Shown in pieces: positions 15,905-25,693 of a stretch of 64,000 bases of DNA (position 1 is its first letter; each line of letters opens with the position of its first letter). Origin of the DNA: Prochlorococcus marinus str. MIT 9201 (lineage in GTDB: Bacteria > Cyanobacteriota > Cyanobacteriia > PCC-6307 > Cyanobiaceae); assembly GCF_000759955.1 (NCBI RefSeq), contig NZ_JNAL01000012.1, positions 48,851-112,850 on the forward strand, written 5' to 3'. Under the pieces are notes generated by a model. That model was not told the DNA's origin. It did not search any database and saw nothing but the letters and a program-made list of their open reading frames with translations. Made by a program: the position numbers and the translations under genes.

Positions 15905-16513
15905 TTAATTTTGATCTTTTTTCTTATCTTTTATTCTTAGTTCTTCAATCAATTCTTTTGCTTGTTCCATTTTTGTTAAGCTGCTTTTATAAATCCCAAT
16001 ATCTTTTTCTGCTTTATTAGTAGATAAACTTAACTTTTCAAAAATATCAGTGATCATCTTATTAGTATCTGATTCAGTTTTCTCCTTGAGATCTTGGGAT
16101 TTTGAAATTAATATATATATTCCTAAGTTCAAAATCCTTGAAGGATAAAGTTTAGAATTGTTTTTTTCTATTAATAATTTCAAAATATCTTTTGAGTTTT
16201 TATCCTTGAATTCCTTTTGAGAATTTTGAGATATTTCATTAATTTCCTTCGCTTCAAAATTTGTAGAACTGCATAAAGAGTTAAAAAGTAGATCCAAATG
16301 TTTCTCCGGTTGATATCCTTTCATTAATTCTTTGAATGTTTCTGTGAGGCCAACACAAAAGAGATAATCTTGCGTAAATTCACTTTGGTGGTTAAGAAGA
16401 TTAAGTTCGACAAGCATTTCATCCACTATTCTTTTATATAAACCGGGAATGACGAAAGGAAATTTTTCATGAAATAACTTTTTGCTATCTGAAACAGTCA
16501 ATTTTTCTTTCAA
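15905..16513 (-). CDS. thf1: Thylakoid formation protein Thf1/Psb29
   Basis: Thf1 (Psb29) supports thylakoid biogenesis and photosystem II repair, and in Synechocystis it binds and stabilises the FtsH2/FtsH3 protease. The family block is clear: KLTVSDSKKLFHEKFPFVIP near the N-terminus, IVDEMLVELNLLNHQ, then FKELMKGYQPEKH. The C-terminal third is a coiled-coil-like charged region (MEQAKELIEELRIKDKKK). I chose the TTG at 16513, giving 202 residues, because family members begin with KEKLTVSD. A longer TTG start at 16558 exists but lies in the clpP promoter region. clpP is divergent, and ftsH follows it. Confidence 0.88.
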   Translation of the reverse strand: MKEKLTVSDSKKLFHEKFPFVIPGLYKRIVDEMLVELNLLNHQSEFTQDYLFCVGLTETFKELMKGYQPEKHLDLLFNSLCSSTNFEAKEINEISQNSQKEFKDKNSKDILKLLIEKNNSKLYPSRILNLGIYILISKSQDLKEKTESDTNKMITDIFEKLSLSTNKAEKDIGIYKSSLTKMEQAKELIEELRIKDKKKDQN

Positions 16514-16549
16514 TTTTTTATATGTAAACCTTAATAAGGTTAGCGTATG

Positions 16550-16578
16550 TTGACTCAATATCGTTAGTATCTTATTAA
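16550..16578 (+). promoter_or_regulatory. Possible clpP promoter
   Basis: TTGACT (16550-16555) and TATTAA (16573-16578) are 17 bases apart, the optimal sigma-70 spacing, just upstream of the clpP ATG at 16595. The start of transcription would be near 16585, leaving a very short leader. The -35 box overlaps the longer thf1 reading frame. This is a pattern match only. Confidence 0.35.
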
Positions 16579-16594
16579 CAGATAAACATTAATT

Positions 16595-17182
16595 ATGATC
16601 CCTTTAGTCTTAGAAGAGTCTGGCGGTAGTGAAAGAGTATTTGATATTTATTCGAGACTATTGAGAGAGAGAATAATTTTTTTGGGCGAACAAGTTACTA
16701 GCGAAACTGCTAATAGAATTGTTGCTCAATTATTATTCCTTGAAGCAGAGGATCCTGACAAAGATATCTATATGTATATAAATTCACCAGGAGGATCTGT
16801 CTATGATGGGCTGGGTATCTTTGACACAATGCAGCATGTAAAGCCTGACATACACACTGTTTGTGTAGGTTTGGCAGCTAGTATGGGTGCATTTTTGCTT
16901 GCAGCAGGTACTAAAGGTAAAAGAAGCAGCCTCAGACATTCAAGAATAATGATTCATCAACCACTTGGAGGCGCTAGAGGTCAAGCCAGCGACATAAGAA
17001 TTCAAGCCGATGAAATATTATTCTTAAAAGAGCGACTTAATACAGAATTATCAGAAAGAACTGGTAAGGATTATGACACTATTAAGGAAGATACTGATAG
17101 AGATTTTTATATGTCTCCAAGCGAAGCTGTTGAATATGGATTGATTGATGTTGTGTTAGATAAGAAACCTATTAGGGTTTAA
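16595..17182 (+). CDS. clpP: ATP-dependent Clp protease proteolytic subunit
   Basis: This is a self-compartmentalised serine protease subunit that degrades proteins unfolded by ClpC or ClpX. It has 195 residues, the usual length. The catalytic triad is complete: S96 (GLAASMGAF), H121 (IHQPLGG) and D170 (TDRDF). The YINSPGGSV oligomer/substrate strand is at 61-69. Cyanobacteria carry several paralogues and I cannot assign which ClpP this is. It is divergent from thf1 and overlaps the end of ftsH by 4 bases tail to tail, so two proteases and a protease partner sit together. Confidence 0.95.
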   Translation: MIPLVLEESGGSERVFDIYSRLLRERIIFLGEQVTSETANRIVAQLLFLEAEDPDKDIYMYINSPGGSVYDGLGIFDTMQHVKPDIHTVCVGLAASMGAFLLAAGTKGKRSSLRHSRIMIHQPLGGARGQASDIRIQADEILFLKERLNTELSERTGKDYDTIKEDTDRDFYMSPSEAVEYGLIDVVLDKKPIRV

Positions 17183-19092
17183 CTTAATAATTGGGGTGTT
17201 CTCTCTTTCTCAGGAATTTTCGTGAATTTAGAAAGAATACTAACAAATTCTTCACCATCTAAAGTTTCTTTTTCTATTAATAAATCTACTATTTTATCCA
17301 TAGCTTCTCTATTTTCGTTAATTATAGAATAAGTTTCCTTATAGCATTCCTTAACCATTACTCTTACACTTTCGTCAATTTGTTTGGAAATTGAATCGGA
17401 GACTTCACTTCTAGTCATCAAATCTCTTCCAACAAAAACTTCTTGATTCCCCCCTTCCAAAGCTATAGGTCCTAAATTACTCATCCCAAATCTTGTAACC
17501 ATTTGCCTAGCCATTTGAGCGACTTGTTGGAAATCTCCGCCAGCACCAGTTGTTATTTCACCTTCACCAAATACAACATCCTCAGCGGCTCTTCCTCCAA
17601 GAGCACCCATTATTCTCGCTTTTAAATTTGCTCTACTTATAAGTGTTTGATCATCATCTGGAGTAAACCAAGTAAGACCTTTTGCTTGTCCTCTTGGAAT
17701 GACAGTTACTTTTTGTACAGGATCATGAGCTTTAACTAAAGTTCCAATAATTGCATGTCCAACTTCGTGATAAGCAATTAACCTTTTACTTCTTCCATCT
17801 GTTAGTGGAGAACCCTCCATTCCAGCAACAATTCTGTCAACTGAATCATCTATTTCTGAAATGCTAATTTCAGTTTTTCTTCTTCTAGCAGTTAAAATTG
17901 CAGCCTCATTTAGTAAATTTGCTAAATCAGCTCCAGTGAAGCCTGGAGTTCTTCTTGCAATACTTTCGAGTGTTAGGTCTTCTTTAAGTTTCTTGTTTCT
18001 CGCGTGGACTTCAAGAATTGATAATCTACCCTTAATGTCAGGTGCATCTACAGTTACCTGCCTATCAAATCTACCTGGCCTCATAAGAGCTGAGTCTAAG
18101 ACATCTGGCCTATTTGTAGCTGCAATTATAATTATGCCACTATTACCTTCAAATCCATCCATTTCGGTGAGGAGTTGATTGAGAGTTTGTTCTCTTTCAT
18201 CATTACCACCTCCAATACCAGCTCCTCTCTGTCTTCCAACAGCATCGATTTCATCGATAAAGATTAAACACGGACTGTTTTCTTTAGCTCTTTTAAAAAG
18301 ATCTCTTACTCTGCTTGCACCAACTCCAACAAACATCTCAACGAATTCAGAACCTGATAATGAAAAAAATGGAACCCCTGCTTCACCTGCAATGGCCTTT
18401 GCTAAAAGAGTTTTACCTGTTCCAGGAGGTCCAACTAGTAAAACGCCTTTGGGAATTCTTGCTCCTACAGAGGTAAATTTTTCTGGTTTTTTTAGAAAAG
18501 TAACTACCTCCTGTAAGTCCTGCTTAGCTTCGTTAACACCTGCCACATCGTCAAATACAACACCTGTCTCAGCTTCCATTGCAAATCTTGCCTTTGTCTT
18601 TCCAAATTGCATTGCTTGTCCTGGACCCCCTGGCATTCCATTTGATCTCCTTGCCAGTAGGATCAATCCTCCTATTAAAATTGCTGGGAAAAGTAAATTA
18701 CCTAAAATTCCTAATGCAGGAGGAGCTGTTTTAACAGGATGTACGTCAAAACTAATACCTTCATTTTTAAGATTATTTATTAGTTCTGGTGTTAATCCTG
18801 GAAGATCAACCCTCAGTCTTTGAACTTTATTATCCAAATCTGAATCTATTGTCTCTATAACTGCATTTCTACCGCCATCAAAAATATCAACTGATGTAAC
18901 CCTACCTGAATTTATGTAATCTAAGAATCTACCGTAACTAACCCTTGCTACTGCAGAATTTCTTGGAGCAACGGTTGTTCCATTTGATTTAAGTGAGTCA
19001 ATATTGCTGGAGGATAAAAATTGGTAGGAAAGTGCAATGACTAAAAGTATAGGTAAAGCCCATAAAATTATAGTTTTAAATTTCTGATTCAT
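17179..19092 (-). CDS. ftsH: Thylakoid-type ATP-dependent zinc protease FtsH
   Basis: This 637-residue AAA+ metalloprotease has an N-terminal membrane helix (about 8-24), a lumenal domain (about 45-115) and a second helix (about 131-147). The AAA module has Walker A GPPGTGKT (221-228) and Walker B IFIDEIDA (277-284). The SRH lies around RPGRFDR and the zinc site is HEVGH (442-446). The lumenal [20 protein letters not shown] region resembles the cyanobacterial FtsH2 type. That type removes damaged D1 from photosystem II. Its partner Thf1/Psb29 is encoded 600 bases away. Its start is an ATG at 19092; no terminator separates it from clpP. Confidence 0.95.
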   Translation of the reverse strand: MNQKFKTIILWALPILLVIALSYQFLSSSNIDSLKSNGTTVAPRNSAVARVSYGRFLDYINSGRVTSVDIFDGGRNAVIETIDSDLDNKVQRLRVDLPGLTPELINNLKNEGISFDVHPVKTAPPALGILGNLLFPAILIGGLILLARRSNGMPGGPGQAMQFGKTKARFAMEAETGVVFDDVAGVNEAKQDLQEVVTFLKKPEKFTSVGARIPKGVLLVGPPGTGKTLLAKAIAGEAGVPFFSLSGSEFVEMFVGVGASRVRDLFKRAKENSPCLIFIDEIDAVGRQRGAGIGGGNDEREQTLNQLLTEMDGFEGNSGIIIIAATNRPDVLDSALMRPGRFDRQVTVDAPDIKGRLSILEVHARNKKLKEDLTLESIARRTPGFTGADLANLLNEAAILTARRRKTEISISEIDDSVDRIVAGMEGSPLTDGRSKRLIAYHEVGHAIIGTLVKAHDPVQKVTVIPRGQAKGLTWFTPDDDQTLISRANLKARIMGALGGRAAEDVVFGEGEITTGAGGDFQQVAQMARQMVTRFGMSNLGPIALEGGNQEVFVGRDLMTRSEVSDSISKQIDESVRVMVKECYKETYSIINENREAMDKIVDLLIEKETLDGEEFVSILSKFTKIPEKERTPQLLS

Positions 19093-19196
19093 TAATTTTT
19101 TTTCAAATTTGTTCTAGATTCTAGAATGAAACATCACATTTCGTTGGTATTTTCTATAACTTTATGCTTATATTACTCTTGAATGTATTTGATTTA

Positions 19197-19409
19197 ATGA
19201 TGAAATTTGAGATTAAAGATAAGGTTAAGTTTATTATGCCCGTTTCATACCTAAAGACATCAGATAATATGCCAATGTTGAGACCACCTGATCTTGTCGC
19301 AATTGATGAAATTGGAGAAATACTATCGATAAAGTCACCTGAAACGGTTGAGGTAAAGTTTAGACGAGGCTCATTTTTAATTGATATTGATAAAATTGAA
19401 AAAATTTAA
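19197..19409 (+). CDS. sipA: SipA-like regulator (DUF3148)
   Basis: This is a small beta-barrel-like protein. In other cyanobacteria SipA binds the histidine kinase NblS/Hik33 and raises its autokinase activity, linking it to light and stress signalling. The family signature is the block DNMPMLRPPDLVAIDEIGEI followed by VEVKFRRGSFLIDIDKIE. Upstream residues MLILLLNVFDL in the longer frame (from 19164) are unlike the family. I therefore chose the ATG at 19197, with 19200 as an equal alternative, giving about 70 residues. It is convergent with the M16 gene and has only one base between the stops. Confidence 0.75.
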   Translation: MMKFEIKDKVKFIMPVSYLKTSDNMPMLRPPDLVAIDEIGEILSIKSPETVEVKFRRGSFLIDIDKIEKI

Positions 19410-19410
19410 C

Positions 19411-20628
19411 TTAAAAGTCTCTATTCCACTTATTTTTGATTTCTAAACAAATTTTTTTGTTTCCAGAAATGCTTATAAAAGGTTTCGAAAAATATTTATT
19501 TGTCAATTTTAAAATATCCAATGGAGATATTTTATCTATTTTTGAGTTTAATTCTTCTTCTGAAATAGGATTTATACCATAACTTATTAACTGTATCTTT
19601 CTATGTAAAATTTCATCTAAAGATTGATTACTCAAAAGAAATGAACCTTTTAATTTTTCTTTTGCTAAAAATATTTCACTATCAATCAATGGATTTGAAA
19701 GTAAGTTTTTCCAAAGCGAGGTTAAAAGTTCAAATGCAAAAAGAGCATTTTTATTGGAAACTGATAAATAAACTAAAAATGGCGCATTATCACTTCTTAT
19801 AGGATTAAAAACACCAAGATCATATGTGATGCCATTTTTTTCTCTAAAAAGTTTAAATAAAGCAGCGCTCATTCCATAAGACAGGTATGACTCCAAAACT
19901 TTAAGTGGTAAGTATTCACTACTTCTACGAGAACAAGTTTGGTTCCCAATCATAATGATTGCTTGATTTGAATCATTGTTAATAAAATCAAATCTATTTA
20001 AAGGATTCAAATCATAATTTCCTGAGACTAATTTTTCATTAAATATTTCTTGATTGCTAGTTTTCAAATTTTGTCCATTAATTACTGAATTGTTTGAAAT
20101 TATGTACATTTCTCTCTTTCTGAAATTTTTATACTCTTCTAAAACATCTTTATAAGTAATTCTTGAGACATCAATTACATTACCTATCGTATTGAAAGCA
20201 TAAGGATGACTAGAATAAACAATTTTTTTCCATTTTTCAAAACAAATATTGAATGGATTCTCTTTTTCTCTTTTAATCAAATCAATGGAGGATTTTTTTA
20301 CTTTTTGAAATTCAGTTTCAGAGAGAATTGGCTTATTAATTATCAAATCTAATAAAGGAAGTAACTTACTGAAATGTTCATTTAGGGATTTAATGCTTAT
20401 CGAAATACCATCTTCAAATACTTCTTGATTTAATTCTGCTCCATAGGACTCAATATACTCTGATAGAGTGAAATTATTAAAACCCTCACAACCTCGAGTA
20501 AGTAATGAACTGAGGATCTTGTTTATACCTTTTTGGCCAACACTATCCAAATTACTGCCTCCTTTTATCCAAACTGAAGCAGTTGAAAAATTCCTTTTTT
20601 TATTATCTAAAAAATATCTTTTTAACAT
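19411..20628 (-). CDS. M16 peptidase-family protein lacking the zinc site
   Basis: This 405-residue protein has the M16 (pitrilysin/processing-peptidase) fold. The N-terminal block is FSTASVWIKGGSNLDSVGQK, followed by GINKILSSLL where an active member would have the HxxEH motif. That motif is absent, so this is the non-catalytic partner. Such inactive subunits pair with an active one, as in the bacterial and mitochondrial M16B dimers. The active partner is directly upstream, overlapping by 7 bases. The C-terminal M16 domain is recognisable in SYLSYGMSAALFKLFREKNG. The heterodimer is inferred from family knowledge and gene order. Confidence 0.82.
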   Translation of the reverse strand: MLKRYFLDNKKRNFSTASVWIKGGSNLDSVGQKGINKILSSLLTRGCEGFNNFTLSEYIESYGAELNQEVFEDGISISIKSLNEHFSKLLPLLDLIINKPILSETEFQKVKKSSIDLIKREKENPFNICFEKWKKIVYSSHPYAFNTIGNVIDVSRITYKDVLEEYKNFRKREMYIISNNSVINGQNLKTSNQEIFNEKLVSGNYDLNPLNRFDFINNDSNQAIIMIGNQTCSRRSSEYLPLKVLESYLSYGMSAALFKLFREKNGITYDLGVFNPIRSDNAPFLVYLSVSNKNALFAFELLTSLWKNLLSNPLIDSEIFLAKEKLKGSFLLSNQSLDEILHRKIQLISYGINPISEEELNSKIDKISPLDILKLTNKYFSKPFISISGNKKICLEIKNKWNRDF

Positions 20629-21872
20629 TTACCAGGGGACGCAATTAAAGTAAATTTCTCTCCACGCATATATTCTGTGATCTCTTTGAAATTGTCCAAA
20701 TCATTCCAATAATTTAAATGACTTTCTAAATTGTTGATTGAAGATTTTCTCCCCCAAAGAAGTTCATTTCCAAAGAATGAAGAAAGTTGTGTAGATGTTT
20801 CTAAATTAAAGATATAGTTACTTTTCACAATATTTATTGCTTTTTTTATTTCATCCAAAGTCAAAGCGTAACAATTTGAAATCTCATCTATTGTTTTATT
20901 AATTTTCTTTTCTACTAAATCAATATCTTTGGACTCACAACTTGCTTCCAGTATAAGTAATCCGCCTAACTCACCAGCATTTACATCTACATATACCGAT
21001 TCAACAAGATTAGTATCTTCTTTTAAAATTTTAACTAATCTGCTGTTTCTTCCTACAGAGAGTATTGATGCTAATATCTCTAATCCAATAATATTTCTTT
21101 GATCATTGAGGTTTGGGATAAACCAAGCCATTAATACTCTTGAAAACTCTAAATCATCAAACTTAACTGATTCCCTAACATTCCTAATTTTTAAAATAGG
21201 GTTATTTTTTGGATTTATTAAATTTGGACAATTATTTATACCAGATAGATCACTTTTTTCAAAAATTTTATAAATTTCTTCAGAGAGGTTCCCAGCAATT
21301 GCAATACAAATTTTTTCGGTAGTGTAATGTTTGCTATGAAATTTTATAAGGTCATTTATCTCCAAGTTTTTAATACTATGTTCAGTTCCAAGAATGGAAT
21401 TGGCATAATTCGGACTTAGCCAAACCCTTTTCAAAAAATAATTAAATAATCTTTCTTCAGGCTGATCATTTTGTTGTTTTATTTCATCAATAACTACCCC
21501 TTTTTCTTTTATAAATTCATCGGGATTGAAATCTGGAGCAACGACAATATTTGTCAAAAGAGCAAGTGATTCTCTAAAGTTACTTTGTGGAACTAGGACA
21601 TGGTAATGTACATCATCATAACCTGTCGAAGCATTACTTAATCCGCCTAGTGATTCAATTTTATGGTCAAACTCACCTGGCATTATTTTGTTAGATCCTT
21701 TAAAAATCATATGTTCTAGAAAATGAGCAGTTCCGTTTTTATCAACCTCCTCAAAGGAAGAACCTGCTTTGCACCAAATATCAATGCTAATAAGCGGCAA
21801 TTCTTTATTATCCACAAACACACATCGAGTTTTGCTTGAATGGGTGTAGTAACTAACATCTCCTACGTTCAT
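20622..21872 (-). CDS. M16B zinc metallopeptidase
   Basis: This 416-residue insulinase-family peptidase is the active subunit. The inverted zinc motif HFLEH is at 50-54 (GTAHFLEHMIF), and the downstream acidic ligand is expected in the region around IDEIKQQNDQPEE (about 128-140). The C-terminal domain contains VGRNSRLVKIL. Members degrade peptides or process precursors, and no signal peptide is visible. The next gene, an inactive M16 paralogue, overlaps it by 7 bases, so the two were probably produced by duplication and work as a pair. pcyA diverges 41 bases upstream. Confidence 0.9.
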   Translation of the reverse strand: MNVGDVSYYTHSSKTRCVFVDNKELPLISIDIWCKAGSSFEEVDKNGTAHFLEHMIFKGSNKIMPGEFDHKIESLGGLSNASTGYDDVHYHVLVPQSNFRESLALLTNIVVAPDFNPDEFIKEKGVVIDEIKQQNDQPEERLFNYFLKRVWLSPNYANSILGTEHSIKNLEINDLIKFHSKHYTTEKICIAIAGNLSEEIYKIFEKSDLSGINNCPNLINPKNNPILKIRNVRESVKFDDLEFSRVLMAWFIPNLNDQRNIIGLEILASILSVGRNSRLVKILKEDTNLVESVYVDVNAGELGGLLILEASCESKDIDLVEKKINKTIDEISNCYALTLDEIKKAINIVKSNYIFNLETSTQLSSFFGNELLWGRKSSINNLESHLNYWNDLDNFKEITEYMRGEKFTLIASPGKC

Positions 21873-21889
21873 TTAGTTTCTCTCTTTAA

Positions 21890-22638
<749 letters not shown>

Positions 22639-22639
<1 letters not shown>

Positions 22640-23550
22640 TGAAATTCAAAATATTTAAGAATTTAATAATTTATTTATTATTTACACCATTATCACTTGG
22701 GATTATTTCATGTTCTGGAAATAATAAATCAAGTTCAAAATTGAAAGAGGAAATAACTTTAGATTTCATACCACCTATTACCGCTGTCGCAGCATTAGGT
22801 CAACTTTCTCCTTCTGGAGAGATTAGGCAATTGGCAGCCCCTATAAGTCAGTTTGGCTCTTCCCCTCGAGTTGTTGAAATTTTAGTTAATGAAGGTGATT
22901 TTGTAAAAAAAGGAGATATCCTGGCAATCTTTGAAAATGGAGAAAAGTTAATTACTGATCTTGAAAGAAATGAAAATCTAATTAGTACCATTAATGATGA
23001 AATTTCCCTAAAGAAAGATCAAATTCAAAGGTATGAGCTGGCTTTGAGCAAAGACGCTTATTCTTTTGTAGAGTTTTCGCAGAGGAAAGATGAATTATTG
23101 AAGTTGCAAAAACAGAAAATTAACCTTATCGGAGATCAAAAAAATATCAAGATAGATCTATTTAATTCAAAACTAAGAAGTCCAATTGATGGTTTTATCC
23201 TTGGAATAAATACGAGAGTTGGTGAGAGGCCTAAAAATGAAGGGATCTTGGATATTGGTTCTAGTCAAAAAATGGAAGCTTTGATAGAGGTATATGAATC
23301 TGATATTGATAGAGTCTTTATATCTCAGAATGTTGAATTGAGCAGTGAGAATGGCGGTTTCCAAAAAATTCTTAAAGGAAAGGTAATTAGGATTAGTCCC
23401 CAGGTAAAACAAAGAAAAGTTCTATCGACTGATCCAACAGGGGATGCTGATTCGCGAATTATTGAGGTACTCGTAAAACTAGATCAAGACTCTATAGATA
23501 TCGTTCAAAATTATGCCGGAATGAAAGTGATTGCCAAATTTATTCCCTAA
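22639..23550 (+). CDS. devB: DevB-type membrane fusion protein of an ABC exporter
   Basis: This 303-residue HlyD-like periplasmic adaptor has a signal with a lipobox-like IISC at about residue 25, so it is probably lipid-anchored. The lipoyl-type half motif is RVVEILVNEGDFVKKGDILA, followed by a coiled-coil hairpin (about 95-165) and the second half (KLRSPIDGFILGI). The beta-barrel domain contains DADSRIIEVLVKLD. In heterocyst formers DevBCA exports glycolipids with TolC; in this unicellular organism the substrate is unknown. TAATG junctions with pcyA and devC suggest coupled translation. Confidence 0.85.
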
Positions 23551-24722
23551 TGAGTTTTTCTTTTATAAAATTCAGAAAAATTCCATTGGCTTGGTTGTTA
23601 CTAACAAGGCAACCATTAAGACTCGCAGTTGCTATAGCTGGAATCAGTTTTGCAGGTATTTTGATGTTTATGCAATTAGGTTTCAGAGATGGTTTATTTG
23701 ATACGAGCGTAACTATTCATAAACTTTTAGATGCCGATCTTGTTTTGATAAGTCCTAGATCAAAAAGCTCTATAAGCATGAGTGGATTCCCAAAAAGAAG
23801 GTTGATTCAAACTCTTGCAGTAGAAGATGTCGAGAAAACTGCTCCCGTCAATCTTAATTATTTGCTTTGGAGAAATCCCGAAAATCTTAAAACTAGATCA
23901 ATACTTGCATTAGGTTTTAATCCTTCCGATTCACTTCTTTTAGATGAGGGATTCTCAAAGAAAGCTTATAAATTAAGAAATCCATCAAGAGTTCTTTTTG
24001 ATAAATTGTCAAGGCCTGAATTTGGACCAATTGAAGAGTGGTTTTTATCAGAAAAAAAAGTTGAGACTGAGGTTGCTGGGAAAAGAGTAATTGTTGAAGG
24101 ACTTGTGGAGTTGGGACCATCTTTTGGCGCAGATGGTAATTTGATAACTAGCAGAGAAACCTTCTTAAGACTTTTTCCTGCTAATCCTCCTGGAAGTATA
24201 GAAATTGGTTTGGTAAAGCTAAAAAAAGGATCTGATCCTGAAGTGATTTCAAGAATATTAAATAACTCACTCCCCAATGATGTTAGGGTTCTTACAAAAA
24301 ATCAATTTATAGAATTTGAGAAGAATTATTGGAAAAATAGTACTGCAATAGGTTTTATATTTAGTTTGGGAGCACTGATGGGTTTCGTTGTAGGGTGTGT
24401 GGTTGTTTATCAAATTCTTTATAGCGACGTTACAGACCACCTCCCAGAATACGCCACCTTATTAGCAATGGGGTATAGACTTAAGTCCCTTTTCTTTGTC
24501 GTAGCAAGAGAGGGATTCTTGTTAGCATTGTTTGGTTATTTACCTGCTTATTTCTCTGGTCAAATACTTTATTCAGTAATAAGAAGTTCTACTAAACTCC
24601 CAATAATAATGGATGCAGATAAAACTATTCTAATTTTCGTATTGGTTTTAGTTATGTGTATGGGGTCTGCCGCTGTTGCGATGCGGAAATTAGTTGATGC
24701 TGATCCTGCCGAAATTTTTTAA
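23550..24722 (+). CDS. devC: DevC-type permease of an ABC exporter
   Basis: This 390-residue membrane subunit has a MacB-like plan. One helix lies at about 25-48 (AVAIAGISFAGILMFMQLGF). A large periplasmic domain spans about 50-255. Three helices follow near the C-terminus (GFIFSLGALMGFVVGCVVVY, the segment around LLALFGYLPAYFSG, and TILIFVLVLVMCMGSAAVAM). The cytoplasmic loop EYATLLAMGYRLKSL is the family's ATPase contact. The start codon overlaps the devB stop. The ATPase devA follows after 13 bases. Confidence 0.88.
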   Translation: MSFSFIKFRKIPLAWLLLTRQPLRLAVAIAGISFAGILMFMQLGFRDGLFDTSVTIHKLLDADLVLISPRSKSSISMSGFPKRRLIQTLAVEDVEKTAPVNLNYLLWRNPENLKTRSILALGFNPSDSLLLDEGFSKKAYKLRNPSRVLFDKLSRPEFGPIEEWFLSEKKVETEVAGKRVIVEGLVELGPSFGADGNLITSRETFLRLFPANPPGSIEIGLVKLKKGSDPEVISRILNNSLPNDVRVLTKNQFIEFEKNYWKNSTAIGFIFSLGALMGFVVGCVVVYQILYSDVTDHLPEYATLLAMGYRLKSLFFVVAREGFLLALFGYLPAYFSGQILYSVIRSSTKLPIIMDADKTILIFVLVLVMCMGSAAVAMRKLVDADPAEIF

Positions 24723-24735
24723 AAATTAAAGATAA

Positions 24736-25464
24736 ATGGTTAAAGCTAAAAAATTAAAAAATAATGTTAAAAACCTTAAAACAGTCTCAATAAATAATTT
24801 GAGTCACTTTTATGGAAAAAATGAGAATAAAAAACAAGTTCTTAATGAGGTTAATTTAAATATTGATAAAGGAGAGTTGGTCCTTTTGAAAGGACCTTCT
24901 GGATGCGGCAAAACGACTCTCTTAACCTTAATTGGTGCCTTGAGAACCTGTCAAAGCGGCGATTTAACTGTATTAAATAATCAGTTAAATGGAGCATCAA
25001 GGAAAACGCGTCAGATTCTGAGAAGAAGTATTGGAATGATTTTCCAAGGTCATAATCTTTTGAGATGTTTAACTGCAGAACAAAATGTTCAGATGGGTGC
25101 CGATTTAATAAAAGGTTTAACATATTTGCAAAGGCGTGAAATAGCAAGGAACTGGTTGTCGGCAGTAGGATTAGAAGAGCATCATAAAAAGTTGCCAAAT
25201 GACTTGTCTGGTGGGCAAAAACAGAGAGTAGCAATTGCTCGAGCTTTATCTGCTAACCCAAAACTTTTATTAGCTGATGAACCTACTTCTGCTTTAGATA
25301 GCGTCACAGGAAGAGAAATAGTCACTCTTTTAAGAAAACTAGCTAAAGAGCAAAATTGTTCTGTACTTATGGTGACTCATGATCCAAGAATTACTGATAT
25401 GGCTGATAGGATATTAAATATGGAAGATGGTAAAATATATGGAGCTCACAGTGAGCTAATATAA
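24736..25464 (+). CDS. devA: DevA-type ATP-binding subunit of an ABC exporter
   Basis: This 242-residue ATPase powers the DevBC exporter. Walker A is GPSGCGKTT (53-61), the Q-loop is in MIFQGHNLL, the signature is LSGGQKQR, Walker B is LLLADEP with SALD after it, and the switch His is in VTHDPR. The N-terminal 15 residues are lysine-rich. It belongs to the LolD/MacB group. The gene order devB-devC-devA with tight spacing marks one operon, preceded by pcyA. Confidence 0.92.
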   Translation: MVKAKKLKNNVKNLKTVSINNLSHFYGKNENKKQVLNEVNLNIDKGELVLLKGPSGCGKTTLLTLIGALRTCQSGDLTVLNNQLNGASRKTRQILRRSIGMIFQGHNLLRCLTAEQNVQMGADLIKGLTYLQRREIARNWLSAVGLEEHHKKLPNDLSGGQKQRVAIARALSANPKLLLADEPTSALDSVTGREIVTLLRKLAKEQNCSVLMVTHDPRITDMADRILNMEDGKIYGAHSELI

Positions 25465-25482
25465 TTAAAAGTCAAAAAATTT

Positions 25483-25632
25483 ATGTCTAAGAGAAGGAAT
25501 CTAAAAAAAGAGAAGCAGGAACGTAATCGAGCTTATGCTAGAAAATTCAAAAAAAGGAAATTAAGAACTGATGGGAGACCTGATGGTGGAAATGTTACAG
25601 GTACAGCAAATAATGGCGGAGCAGCAGATTAG
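25483..25632 (+). CDS. Small basic protein, 49 residues
   Basis: This ATG-started protein begins MSKRRNLKKEKQERNRAYAR and continues KFKKRKLRTDGRPDGG. The tail is Gly/Asn-rich and neutral (NVTGTANNGGAAD). Such Arg/Lys-rich small proteins often bind RNA or ribosomes, but I do not recognise the family. It follows devA by 18 bases on the same strand. The sharp contrast between a basic half and a neutral Gly-rich half is unlikely in random sequence. Confidence 0.6.
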   Translation: MSKRRNLKKEKQERNRAYARKFKKRKLRTDGRPDGGNVTGTANNGGAAD

Positions 25633-25693
25633 TCAAAATCTTTTATTTTTATCTTTTGAAGTCCAATATATTATGCATATTTAAAGGGTGACC

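Noticed and set aside
18179..18823. A long plus-strand open frame (about 214 codons) within ftsH
   Set aside because: It lies antisense to a well-conserved FtsH and translates into Pro/Ser-rich sequence with no domain; it is a shadow of the coding strand.
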